From contig NZ_LT635492.1 in the NCBI RefSeq assembly GCF_900120405.1, positions 801,401 through 865,400 on the forward strand: DNA of 64,000 nucleotides, given 5' to 3'. The notes below the pieces were generated by a model. It saw only the letters and a list, made by a program, of their open reading frames with translations, did not search any database and had not been told where the DNA came from. Of this stretch, positions 18,047-27,438 are shown piece after piece (the first letter of the stretch is position 1; every line of letters starts with the position of its first letter). A program made the translations under genes and the position numbers. Source of the DNA: Urinicoccus massiliensis (lineage in GTDB: Bacteria > Bacillota > Clostridia > Tissierellales > Peptoniphilaceae).

Positions 18047-18799
18047 TCATTTAATTCTACTCTTTATCATCTCAATTATTATTTCTGGATGCTTACTTAA
18101 AGCTTCTGAATGCCCCATATCTTTTATTTCTTCTACTTCTAATTCTTTTTTTATTAACTTTTCTAAATAATTTAAAGAATCTTTTGCGTATATTTCTCTA
18201 CTTCCAAAAGAAACAGATATGTCTTTCGTAGCTAATTTGTCAGAATTTTTATTTGTTATATCATAACTATATGCAGCTTTAAAGGCACTGTATAAAGTTT
18301 CATTGCTTATAGACTTAAATAACATTGGTTTTAATACTTCAATGTCGTTTTCATCATATCCCATGTTATCCCTGATTTCTTTTTGAAGATGATTATTTTC
18401 TAATAATCCAATAAATTGTTTTGACATTATATTTGAAAATAATTCAATATTTTCTCCCATATTTATATATTGACCACCATCTAGGATTACTTTTTTTATG
18501 TTAACTTCTCCACACAATATCGTTTCAAGAACAATACTGGCTCCTAAAGATATACCATATGCTAGTTCAATATTATCAACTCTTAAATCTTTAATTTCCT
18601 TTATTATCCTTGCAGCAACTTGTTCTACAGATTTAATTGGTTCTTCATTGATATTACTATGACCTGGTAAAACAGGTAATAGAATGCAATAACTTGATTT
18701 TAAAGATTCTATTATTTCCCTAAAACAATTTTCCCAATAGAAGCCAGCACCATGAACTAGCATAATTTTAGGATTGTTTAAATCACCCGCTATCTTCAT
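18047..18799 (-). CDS. Alpha/beta hydrolase of the siderophore operon
   Basis: 250 residues with the oxyanion region MLVHGAGFYWENC near residue 13-30, nucleophile elbow YGISLGAS (Ser in G-x-S-x-G form), and a C-terminal MGHSEALSKHPE carrying the likely catalytic His. Its gene abuts the reductase gene (stop at 18800) and has GAGGAGGG before the ATG, so it is the last gene of the biosynthetic operon. It could release siderophore intermediates or hydrolyse the ferric siderophore to free iron. Which one is not evident. Confidence 0.75.
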   Translation of the reverse strand: MKIAGDLNNPKIMLVHGAGFYWENCFREIIESLKSSYCILLPVLPGHSNINEEPIKSVEQVAARIIKEIKDLRVDNIELAYGISLGASIVLETILCGEVNIKKVILDGGQYINMGENIELFSNIMSKQFIGLLENNHLQKEIRDNMGYDENDIEVLKPMLFKSISNETLYSAFKAAYSYDITNKNSDKLATKDISVSFGSREIYAKDSLNYLEKLIKKELEVEEIKDMGHSEALSKHPEIIIEMIKSRIK

Positions 18800-19855
18800 T
18801 TATAACACGCCCTCCTCATATTCCTTTTTTTCTTTTTTAATATTTACTTTAACATTTTTCAATATCAAATCCCTTTCTATATCTTTAAAGTCTAAAATAT
18901 CCATTGAATAATATAGCCCATTTTTATAATTTTTCTCCAGGATTTTCTTAACAAGATTAGAACAAATTACAGCACTCATTGTACTGCTTTCTTTACTTTC
19001 TACTTCAATCTCAATGTTTTCCATAGAATTTTTCGCAGAAATTATTAGCTTGTTAAAATTATTTTTAGAAACATTTGCTTTAAAAAATGAAATTATATTA
19101 TCTATATCTTTACTATAACTACCCTCAAGTTTATCAGATTTTAATACTATTTCCTGCATTTTTCGAATAACTTTATCGTCATAAATTTGATTAAACCAAT
19201 TTGCAGTGTTAACATTAAATTTTTCTGCTACTCTTAAAAATTCTTTGGTAATATAGTTCGATAGCTTATAAATATCACCATTAACATTTACAAATTTAAT
19301 TCCATCTTCATATACAAGCTCACCATTTTTGTAATAATATAACGCTTTTCCAAACCCAGATAAATTTGTTAAAACAAAGTCTTCAATTGCTGATTTACTG
19401 GGAATTTCTTCACTTACATTAAAACCTGAAATAGAATCAACATTTTTTAAACAACTACAAGCATAACTTGCCATAATTCCACTTAATCCAGGGAAATATC
19501 CCGAAGATAAAACAAATATGTTGTTATCTAATTCTTCTTTTATTTTATCCTCTAAAAATGATTCACCTGATGGATCTATATATGGAATATTGCATTCACT
19601 TGCTATTTTAGCTATCTTTTCTCCATTTTTATATGATGCTCCAGCACAATTTATCAAAATATCGACTTGATTACAAAATTCAGTGACTTTACCCAAATCT
19701 TTTATGTCCATCTGTACATAGGTGCAATTTTCTGTATCTTGTTTTTTATTGTTCTTGTAGGTAGCATATAAAGGATATATCTCACTTATAATTTCCACAC
19801 ATTTTGAACCAATATTTCCACTTCCTCCCAATATTCCAATTATCGGATTTTTCAT
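18800..19855 (-). CDS. Saccharopine dehydrogenase-like NAD(P)-binding reductase
   Basis: 351 residues with a Rossmann glycine motif at the N-terminus (GILGGSGNIGSKCV) and the saccharopine-dehydrogenase pattern DILINCAGASYK ... CNIPYIDPSGE and VLSSGYFPGLSGIMASYA. In yersiniabactin a thiazolinyl reductase (YbtU) converts one thiazoline to thiazolidine; that enzyme has another fold family, but equibactin-type loci carry a reductase of this sort in the same position. I infer reduction of a thiazoline ring or carbonyl during siderophore assembly. GAGAGGTG precedes the ATG. It follows the PCP-TE gene by ~90 bases. Confidence 0.75.
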   Translation of the reverse strand: MKNPIIGILGGSGNIGSKCVEIISEIYPLYATYKNNKKQDTENCTYVQMDIKDLGKVTEFCNQVDILINCAGASYKNGEKIAKIASECNIPYIDPSGESFLEDKIKEELDNNIFVLSSGYFPGLSGIMASYACSCLKNVDSISGFNVSEEIPSKSAIEDFVLTNLSGFGKALYYYKNGELVYEDGIKFVNVNGDIYKLSNYITKEFLRVAEKFNVNTANWFNQIYDDKVIRKMQEIVLKSDKLEGSYSKDIDNIISFFKANVSKNNFNKLIISAKNSMENIEIEVESKESSTMSAVICSNLVKKILEKNYKNGLYYSMDILDFKDIERDLILKNVKVNIKKEKKEYEEGVL

Positions 19856-19944
19856 ATATTCACCTCTCTTTTAGTAAATAAAAACCAATATGACTTCAAT
19901 TTTTAGCTTGAATCATTAAATAATTTTATCATCTTGAATATTCC

Positions 19945-21567
19945 CTATTCATTAATGAATTTTAATATCTTCGTGCTATTTTGTTTTAGATTTTCTCCAG
20001 TTAAACAATCAAAATGTTGTCCTGATATACTGCTGTACACTATATTCCCAGCTAAATACTTCTCCCAAGTTTCTTTATCTTCTCCAAAAAATTCTCCATA
20101 AAAACTTTTTTCTGTTTCTTCACAAGAGAAAACCCTTACATTCCCGTTATATTTTGGGGGTTTATAAGTTGATACACATCCAAAATTTTGAGAAAAGATG
20201 TTAAATAGTGTATTTAACATTTTTATTTCATTATCTAATAAATTTACCTTATCTCTATTTATTGAATTATAAAGATTATTTAGTCTTTCGGAAATTGGAA
20301 TTGAAGAAAGTCTTTTAAACTCAAGTCCTATATCCTCATACTCTCCAACAAGTCTCTCAAACGACTGTATTTTCAAGTCACCATCTAGATTTTTTACCAT
20401 ATATTTTATACAATCATCAAGTCTTTCATCACTTACAGTATGACCAGCTTTAAAAATATCAGCATTTATTAGCCTAGAAAATGTTCTTTCTAGCAGTAAT
20501 TCATTTTCTAAACTTGTCTTTAGTGCTATATCGTATTTATTTCTTGATAAACAATGGAAAACTGTTCTTTTTTGTTCTCTTGGAATAGTCGTACTCAATA
20601 AAGTTACATCTGATACATTCATATTTTTATTGGTTATATAGTTCGCAGCCTCAATAGCTATCAATCCACCAACGCAATGTCCAATAAGGATATACTTGGA
20701 ATAACCGAGTTTACATAATACCTCTCCATATTTTTCTCCAAGATTTTTAAATGTATCCTCAGTTTTCATAGAAATATATTCAGCCTCATCTCCAAAAGAA
20801 AAGCCCAATACATCTTCGACATCATTACTATCTTTTATAATATAATCTAATAATTCTGTATATGCAGATAATGTTCCTGTCCCTGCGTGAAATAAAACTT
20901 TAGCAGTTTTCTTATCATTTTCTAAACTGGATTTTTTTAATATTGATAAAGACTTATCAATCTTTTTATCAATATTATCAAATCTGTTTTGAATTTTTTT
21001 GGAAATTTCTCTGATTGTCGGCGTTTGCATCATTTCAGTAAGCAAAGAACTCCAGTCCCAATCTTTTGCTTCTTCTACTTTTTCCAGAATTTCACTTATA
21101 ATTTGTGCTATTAAAAGAGAGTCTCCTCCTACACTATAAAAGTTTTCATCTAATCCAATAAAAGACTTATTTAGCTCTTTACACCATATATCTTCAATCT
21201 TTTTTTCTATCTCTGTCATTTGTGATTTATCAATACTAATATCATCATCTTCTACTTTGAATAAACTTATTATTTCATCTTTGTTAATTTTCCCATTGCT
21301 TGTTTTGGGTAAATTTTGTAATATTTTTATATCAGATGGAATCATATAGTTTGGCAAAGAATCATTTAAATGCTCAAATAATTCTGTTTTGTCTATGGTA
21401 TAATATTCATTTTTAAATCTCGTTACAAAAACACTTTGTCCTGATACTTCTAATAACTCACTACTTGGGAATGCATAAGTTATACTGCCATCATTTCTAT
21501 CTATAATATCTTCCCATTGTTTTTTTTGAGAAAAATGTTTGTTCGCTTTCTTTTCTTTCATCTTCAA
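19945..21567 (-). CDS. NRPS C-terminal part: end of A domain, PCP, thioesterase (split from 21497-25465)
   Basis: 540 residues as read, but it is not a natural N-terminus. The first ~16 residues are out-of-frame sequence and the rest continues the upstream NRPS: end of the MT/A region (QWEDIIDRND), A10 (LPKTSNGKINKDE), a carrier protein with YSVGGDSLLIAQ (phosphopantetheine Ser), and a thioesterase domain (~220-540). The thioesterase nucleophile is in LIGHCVGGL, so it is Cys where Ser is usual. The frame joins the upstream one at an A8 run (21520-21527); removing one A would give a single protein of ~1840 residues. The TE would release the finished chain by hydrolysis or cyclisation. Confidence 0.85.
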   Translation of the reverse strand: MKMKEKKANKHFSQKKQWEDIIDRNDGSITYAFPSSELLEVSGQSVFVTRFKNEYYTIDKTELFEHLNDSLPNYMIPSDIKILQNLPKTSNGKINKDEIISLFKVEDDDISIDKSQMTEIEKKIEDIWCKELNKSFIGLDENFYSVGGDSLLIAQIISEILEKVEEAKDWDWSSLLTEMMQTPTIREISKKIQNRFDNIDKKIDKSLSILKKSSLENDKKTAKVLFHAGTGTLSAYTELLDYIIKDSNDVEDVLGFSFGDEAEYISMKTEDTFKNLGEKYGEVLCKLGYSKYILIGHCVGGLIAIEAANYITNKNMNVSDVTLLSTTIPREQKRTVFHCLSRNKYDIALKTSLENELLLERTFSRLINADIFKAGHTVSDERLDDCIKYMVKNLDGDLKIQSFERLVGEYEDIGLEFKRLSSIPISERLNNLYNSINRDKVNLLDNEIKMLNTLFNIFSQNFGCVSTYKPPKYNGNVRVFSCEETEKSFYGEFFGEDKETWEKYLAGNIVYSSISGQHFDCLTGENLKQNSTKILKFINE

Positions 21568-24500
21568 ATCCTATCAATCCATCTTTGAATTCCATTGATG
21601 TTAATAACATATAACTCATTTTTGTTTCCTCTAATATAATCAAGGTTCCGGAATCTACTAATAGATTTTTTAAGTTTTTGATAACGAAATCTATATTTCT
21701 AGAATTGTGTAATACATTTGCACATAGTATTAAATCAAATGAGAACGCATCTAGACCCTGCTTGTAAAAATCTTCATTTATATCAAATATTTTGTATTTT
21801 ATCCAATCATATTCATGAAATATGTTTTTTGCGTTGTTAAAAAAGAATTCAGAAACATCAGTGAAATAATATTCAACTTTTGAATCTTTTAATTTAGTAA
21901 TTACATCAATAGTTGTTCCACCTACTCCTGCTCCAACTTCTAAAATCCTAAATGGTTTATTGTTATTTTTCATTTTTTCATTACATAAATAATGTATTTC
22001 ATTAGCTATAAATCGATTATTGATTCTATTTATTTTATTGTCGTGATATGATGCCAAAGCAGGTTTTAAATCCCCTTTTGGAAAAAGTAAATTTAACGGA
22101 TCTTCGATTCCTGTTATTAGTTCAGGTAGAGAATCATTAGATTTTTTTAAATAATCAAAAAAATCCTTACTGTAATTAAATTCATTTTCTACTTTATAAA
22201 AATTACTCCATAGTTGTTCAAGCGTTTCTCCATTCTCTTCACCTAAATATTGGTATTGTTCCTCATCTAATTGTAATATTTTTTCTTTAACCAAAACATT
22301 TAGCCATCTCTTTAATAACTTGTCTAACTTATCAGGTACGTTTATTATTTTTTTAATCTCTTGAATATTATATGTGCTTTTTTGATCAGTAAAAATTCCA
22401 AAATGTTGAAATGTTCCTAAAATAGACATCAATGATACTTGGTCAGCACAATATCCCCACTTTATTAGTAAATTAAGATTCATATTCTCTAAGACACTTG
22501 ATTCTAACTTTTTTAAAAATTCAATTTCATCACAACACAAATAAAGATCATTAGATACATAACTTTTAATCTTAGGAGTAACCACAGCATTTATTCTACC
22601 ATCTAAAGATTTCCCTTTTGTATATACAACTTGTGCAGAATCTACTTTGTTATAAGAAACAATTGCATCCTCTATTTCTGATAATTCTATTCTATATCCA
22701 TGAATTTTTATTTGTCCATCTCCAGACTCTCTACCAGTAAAAATAATTAAACCATTTTTTAAATAATAACCTGTATCACCTGTTTTATAAATGATTCCTC
22801 CATCTTTTCTTCTTATAAATTGTTCTTTATTTAATTTTTCATCTCCAATGTATCCCTTGGATATTCCCTTACCGCCAATATACAATCCACCTTTAACATA
22901 GTCGGGGCAAGGATTTAAATCTCTGTTTAAAATAAAAAATTTTTGATTTGACATAGGATATCCATATGGAACACTAATATCAAACTTCTCATTTTTATCT
23001 ATATCATAATAGATAGACCAAATGGATGCTTCTGTAGCCCCTCCCATGCTGACAAGCTTCACATTTTCAAAAATATTGTATACTCTGCTTGGTAAATTTG
23101 TTGGAATCCAATCTCCCGACAGCATACATAGTCTTAAATATTCACTCTTTTTTATTTTTTCAGATGCCTCTAAATAATTAACTATTAGTTGCATTTGAGC
23201 TGGCACAGAGTTCCAAATAGTTACTCTATGAAGCAACATTAAATCATAAATATACTTTGAATTATTTGTTTTATCTGATTCTGGTAGTACTAATGTTCCT
23301 CCAATATCAAAACACCCAAATATATCATATACCGATAAATCAAAAGATAATTTCGCTAACCCCAAAAACACGTCTGTTTCTTGTATCCTATATCTCTCAT
23401 TGACATCAATTATTGTATTCATAGCTGCATCATGCGTTATTCTTACGCCCTTAGGTTCACCGGTAGTTCCAGAAGTAAAGATTACATAAGCATCATCCAT
23501 ATAATATTTCTTTAAATTTAAATCTTTCATGCTACAAAATTCACTTAAAGAAATATTGTGTAAATTTATATTTTTAAATTCAGAATTACTCAACTCTTCA
23601 TCACATGATAGAACCACTTTAACATCTGCTTTTTTTAGAATCTTGTTTTTTCTATTAATAGGCTGATCTACGTCTATTGGGACATATACAGCGCCACTTA
23701 ATACAATAGCTAGTACAGATGCAATCTGCCACTCATTTTTTTCAATATTAACTGCTATTCTATCTCCATATCCTATTTTATTGTTTTTTAATACTTCCAT
23801 TATCGAACTAACATACAAGCTTAATTTTCTATAAGAATAAGTATGTCCCTTGAAAACTAGAGCTGTTTTCTCTGGATTTTTATTTAGCATTTTTAAAAAT
23901 CCATCTCCTAAAGTTCTTTTTGGAAAATTTCTTTGTGTTGAATTAATATCATTTCTAACTTGCAGAATATTTTCAGGTAATTCCACTGGATTTTTCAAAA
24001 CTAGAATTTTATGCGGATTTTTACATAGTCCCTTAATTATATTTACAAAACCTGCGAACATTTCATCAATAACAACTTGATCAAACACAAATTTTCTAAT
24101 ATCCCAATTTATTCTAGCTCCTGTCCTTTCCTCTGCTAACTGACAATCAATATAAACTTGAGGTGTTTGGCTGATTTTATAATTGACTTTTCGCTTTAGC
24201 AATACGTCATTTTCATTTGACAGACCAACTGTGCTTGTAAAAACTAACGGCACTACAACACTCTCACCTTTTAATCTGCTAAGCATTCTTAACACTTCAA
24301 CTCCAGAAAATGAGTTATGCTCCATATCCATCCATAAATTCTTTTGTAGATTTATTATCCTATCTTTAAATGTTAATTTACTGTCTATGTCTATTGCTGA
24401 TACATTCACATCCGTAAAATCTCCCACTATTTCATTAATATCTTTTATATTTAAAGAACTCCTCTTAAATAAAGTGGTGTTTATGCAAAATTTATTTGTG

Positions 24501-25465
24501 CCTGACCAGTAATATACTATTTCTGACAATACTGACATAACCAAAGCCGAAACTGTTACACCAATATTTTTTGACAAATCAGAGAGTTTACTCCACATGT
24601 CTTCATTTAAAAATATACTTTTTTGAAGAAAAGAGCTATCTTCTATATCTACAGTCTTTAGTGTCGGTAAGAATGGTGCGTTTCCCATATTTCCTATCTT
24701 ATTTTCCCAATATTTTTTATCTTCTTGGCTATTAGCACTTTTATTTTGTTTTCTCCCTTTTTCATATATAACGATATCTCTATAGCTATTAGAATTACAC
24801 ACTTCTTTTTCGGGGTTATAATAAAAATCTTCTAAATCTTTCAATATGATATTCATGCTTATATAGTCAGCAACTATCATATCAACAGAAAAGTGAAGCA
24901 ACGTTTTTTCATTTATTTTAGTTATTGCAATATCACACATTGGCCATTCACCAATTTTATACTGTTTGTTGGCTAATTTCTCCCTCAAAACTAATTCTTT
25001 TTCATCTATTGAAAAATTCTCTTCAACTTCAACAAATGGTACATCCTTTTGTACTTTTTGTTTACCATTCTTATATATGATTGCTCTAAGCATATCGTGT
25101 TTTTTTATGACTTTATTCCATGCTATCTCTATTTTTTTCTTATCTAAAAGCTCGTTATATTCAATTTCCATATACCCATGGCAACCCACACCACCCAATT
25201 CAAATGCTTTATTTCTTCCCAATAAATATGAACTCTGTATTTCTGTTAAATCAAATTCTTCATAACGATTTACATCGTCTCTTTTAAAATATACATTTCT
25301 TTCTTTATCCAAATATTCTAAAAGCATTGATTTATTAATCTTAAGTTGTTCTTTTAATTCATCTGTTAAACTCCCCTTAGGTGCTTTAAACTTTACGTTA
25401 CAACCCTCTTTCCAAACAACTATATTTTTATTGTTTAAAATATCTAGTAATTCTGTTATACTCAT
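21497..25465 (-). CDS. NRPS: TubC docking, cyclization, cysteine adenylation with embedded methyltransferase
   Basis: About 1322 residues from the ATG at 25465 (AAAGGA at proper spacing). Order: TubC-type docking domain (1-55; APKGSLTDELKEQL); Cy domain (~70-500) with the D-x4-D-x2-S motif DMIVADYIS; A domain from ~530 with FTSGTTGEPKG, substrate pocket LSFDLSVYDIFG ... IWNSVPAQ ... LSGDW ... GGATEASIW, the pattern of cysteine-activating domains; A8 GDGQIKIHGYRIE near 915; then a SAM methyltransferase inserted in the A domain (ILEVGAGVGGTT near 1172). The reading frame ends early at an A8 run, leaving A10, PCP and TE in the next frame. Corresponds to the large NRPS of yersiniabactin/equibactin-like pathways that forms a C-methylated thiazoline. 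Confidence 0.9.
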   Translation of the reverse strand: MSITELLDILNNKNIVVWKEGCNVKFKAPKGSLTDELKEQLKINKSMLLEYLDKERNVYFKRDDVNRYEEFDLTEIQSSYLLGRNKAFELGGVGCHGYMEIEYNELLDKKKIEIAWNKVIKKHDMLRAIIYKNGKQKVQKDVPFVEVEENFSIDEKELVLREKLANKQYKIGEWPMCDIAITKINEKTLLHFSVDMIVADYISMNIILKDLEDFYYNPEKEVCNSNSYRDIVIYEKGRKQNKSANSQEDKKYWENKIGNMGNAPFLPTLKTVDIEDSSFLQKSIFLNEDMWSKLSDLSKNIGVTVSALVMSVLSEIVYYWSGTNKFCINTTLFKRSSLNIKDINEIVGDFTDVNVSAIDIDSKLTFKDRIINLQKNLWMDMEHNSFSGVEVLRMLSRLKGESVVVPLVFTSTVGLSNENDVLLKRKVNYKISQTPQVYIDCQLAEERTGARINWDIRKFVFDQVVIDEMFAGFVNIIKGLCKNPHKILVLKNPVELPENILQVRNDINSTQRNFPKRTLGDGFLKMLNKNPEKTALVFKGHTYSYRKLSLYVSSIMEVLKNNKIGYGDRIAVNIEKNEWQIASVLAIVLSGAVYVPIDVDQPINRKNKILKKADVKVVLSCDEELSNSEFKNINLHNISLSEFCSMKDLNLKKYYMDDAYVIFTSGTTGEPKGVRITHDAAMNTIIDVNERYRIQETDVFLGLAKLSFDLSVYDIFGCFDIGGTLVLPESDKTNNSKYIYDLMLLHRVTIWNSVPAQMQLIVNYLEASEKIKKSEYLRLCMLSGDWIPTNLPSRVYNIFENVKLVSMGGATEASIWSIYYDIDKNEKFDISVPYGYPMSNQKFFILNRDLNPCPDYVKGGLYIGGKGISKGYIGDEKLNKEQFIRRKDGGIIYKTGDTGYYLKNGLIIFTGRESGDGQIKIHGYRIELSEIEDAIVSYNKVDSAQVVYTKGKSLDGRINAVVTPKIKSYVSNDLYLCCDEIEFLKKLESSVLENMNLNLLIKWGYCADQVSLMSILGTFQHFGIFTDQKSTYNIQEIKKIINVPDKLDKLLKRWLNVLVKEKILQLDEEQYQYLGEENGETLEQLWSNFYKVENEFNYSKDFFDYLKKSNDSLPELITGIEDPLNLLFPKGDLKPALASYHDNKINRINNRFIANEIHYLCNEKMKNNNKPFRILEVGAGVGGTTIDVITKLKDSKVEYYFTDVSEFFFNNAKNIFHEYDWIKYKIFDINEDFYKQGLDAFSFDLILCANVLHNSRNIDFVIKNLKNLLVDSGTLIILEETKMSYMLLTSMEFKDGLIGFEDERKESEQTFFSKKTMGRYYR

Positions 25466-25485
25466 TAAATCCATCCTTTCTTTTA

Positions 25486-27426
25486 TTAAATTGAATAAAC
25501 TTCTATATCTTCAAGAATTTCATCAATCTTATCCGATATTCTTTCTATTGTTAGATTTGTAAATATTAAGTTCATTGAAATTTGGTTTTCTAATTTAAAA
25601 ACCCTTTTAATTTCATTGATTATACCCATAGCTTTTAAGCTATCACCTCCAATTTTAAAATAATTATCATAAATAGATATTTCTCTCATATCTAGATGCT
25701 TTTTCCATATAGCAATTATTTTGTTTTGTGTTACTGTTAGATTTATTGCATCAACTCTCGACTTTTCAGCTACAGGTGCATAAATACTTTTATGCTTATT
25801 ATAATTAAAATTACACTCTTTATACTCTCTATATTGTAAATAATTATTTGAAATTTCATTTTTTGCAATCCAATCATCATATTTAGTTAGTCTTAAAAGT
25901 TGTTCTTCTAAAGAATTTAACATATCATCTAACATTTTTTCAGGGAAAAGTTCATCTACACTGTCCCAGCATAATACTAAATCTCCATCTTTTATATAAG
26001 ATTGGAAATCTAACCATACTCCTGGGGTTTGTGATACCATATATGTAATTTTGCCCAAAGCTTTACTTGAAGTTTCAGTTTCTAGTGGATAATCTATGTT
26101 GCACGCAAAAACTACAGGTGAAACATTAAGACTTGTACCCTGTGATTTCGATATATCTCTTTGAACTTGTACTCCACTATAAGATGAATGACTAGCATTG
26201 TCTATAAAGGTTTCGCTTATTCTATTCAAAGTTTCTAGGAAAGAAGTATCATTTTTTCTTTCATGTTCTACTAATAAGATATTTGTAAAGTCTGCCACCA
26301 TATCTTTCAGGTTTTCGTTTGAAAGATCTCTATTAAATAATGGTAAGTTTATAAAAAACTTATCTTGGTTAGTCCATCTTTCTAGAATTAAAGCATATGC
26401 AGTTAATAAAACCATCGATGGAGTAGATTTATAGCTTGCTGCAAGCTCTTTTATTTTGCTCCATTTATCTTTTTCAATAACTCGTTTTCTTCTAGTAAAT
26501 CTCGTTTCTTTAATTTGTTCAGGAGCTTTCTTTAATGGTAAATTAGGTCTTTCTATCTCAAATGAGTCTATTTTTTCTTTCCAAAACTCTTGGTCTTTTT
26601 TATAAATTTCAGAGTCTACTTCAAGATTGTTTATATAGTCTTTAAAGGTATAAGTGTTTAGATTGTCTAATTCTTTTCCTAAATACAATTCTCCTAATTC
26701 TTTCAAAAGAATACTCATACTCATGACATCGGCAACAAGTAAATCTAAATCAAAGAAAATTTTATTTCTATTCTGTGACAGATTTGCAAGTTTTAATCCT
26801 GCGACTTCTCCCATTTCTACTCTGAGTTTTCTATGCGATAAATTTTTTCGTATTTCATCTAATCTAATTTTTCTTTCTTTTTCATCTAAATTAGATAAGT
26901 CAAAAACTTCAATTTCTTCACTAAAAGGTTTATCTAATATTTCTTGCTTTCCATCTTCTGTGAATCTTGTCCTGAGCATTGGATGTCTATATTGAAGTTT
27001 ATTCCACGCATCATTCAATCTTTTATAATCTATATCTTTTCCATCTATTTCAATATAGGCATGACAACCCACTCCACCTAGAGTTTGATCATCACTTCTG
27101 CCTATAAAATAAGAATATTGAACATCTGTTAGATTGAATGAATCATTGCCATCATTTGATTTCTTATTATCTTTTGAATGTTTCTTAATAATTTTTGAAT
27201 TAGCTACTAGGTCAAACCATGAATTAAGTGTAGGATTCTCAATGAGCTTTGCGAAGGATATTCTAAGTCCTTCTTTTTTAAGAATTCCTGAAAGTTGCAT
27301 TACTTGCATGGAACTCAAGCCTTTTTCTATTAAATTGTCATTTTCTTTTATGTCTGATTTCTTCAAGGTATCTTTTAACCATTTTTCAATTATTAGTTTA
27401 ATTTCTTTTCTTGCATCAAATTCCAT
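25486..27426 (-). CDS. NRPS: aryl carrier protein - cyclization - peptidyl carrier protein
   Basis: 646 residues. An N-terminal carrier domain (1-75) has NLIEKGLSSMQVMQL, the ArCP form of the phosphopantetheine site. A Cy domain (~95-520) follows, with GGVGCHAYIEIDGK, YRHPMLRTRF and the D-x4-D-x2-S motif DLLVADVMS. A C-terminal PCP has FKIGGDSLKAMG. There is no adenylation domain, unlike HMWP2 of yersiniabactin, so the PCP must be charged in trans, most likely by the cysteine A domain of the next NRPS. The protein would condense an aryl group with Cys and close a thiazoline. AAAGGAG precedes the ATG. Confidence 0.9.
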   Translation of the reverse strand: MEFDARKEIKLIIEKWLKDTLKKSDIKENDNLIEKGLSSMQVMQLSGILKKEGLRISFAKLIENPTLNSWFDLVANSKIIKKHSKDNKKSNDGNDSFNLTDVQYSYFIGRSDDQTLGGVGCHAYIEIDGKDIDYKRLNDAWNKLQYRHPMLRTRFTEDGKQEILDKPFSEEIEVFDLSNLDEKERKIRLDEIRKNLSHRKLRVEMGEVAGLKLANLSQNRNKIFFDLDLLVADVMSMSILLKELGELYLGKELDNLNTYTFKDYINNLEVDSEIYKKDQEFWKEKIDSFEIERPNLPLKKAPEQIKETRFTRRKRVIEKDKWSKIKELAASYKSTPSMVLLTAYALILERWTNQDKFFINLPLFNRDLSNENLKDMVADFTNILLVEHERKNDTSFLETLNRISETFIDNASHSSYSGVQVQRDISKSQGTSLNVSPVVFACNIDYPLETETSSKALGKITYMVSQTPGVWLDFQSYIKDGDLVLCWDSVDELFPEKMLDDMLNSLEEQLLRLTKYDDWIAKNEISNNYLQYREYKECNFNYNKHKSIYAPVAEKSRVDAINLTVTQNKIIAIWKKHLDMREISIYDNYFKIGGDSLKAMGIINEIKRVFKLENQISMNLIFTNLTIERISDKIDEILEDIEVYSI

Positions 27427-27438
27427 GTTTTGCTCCTT

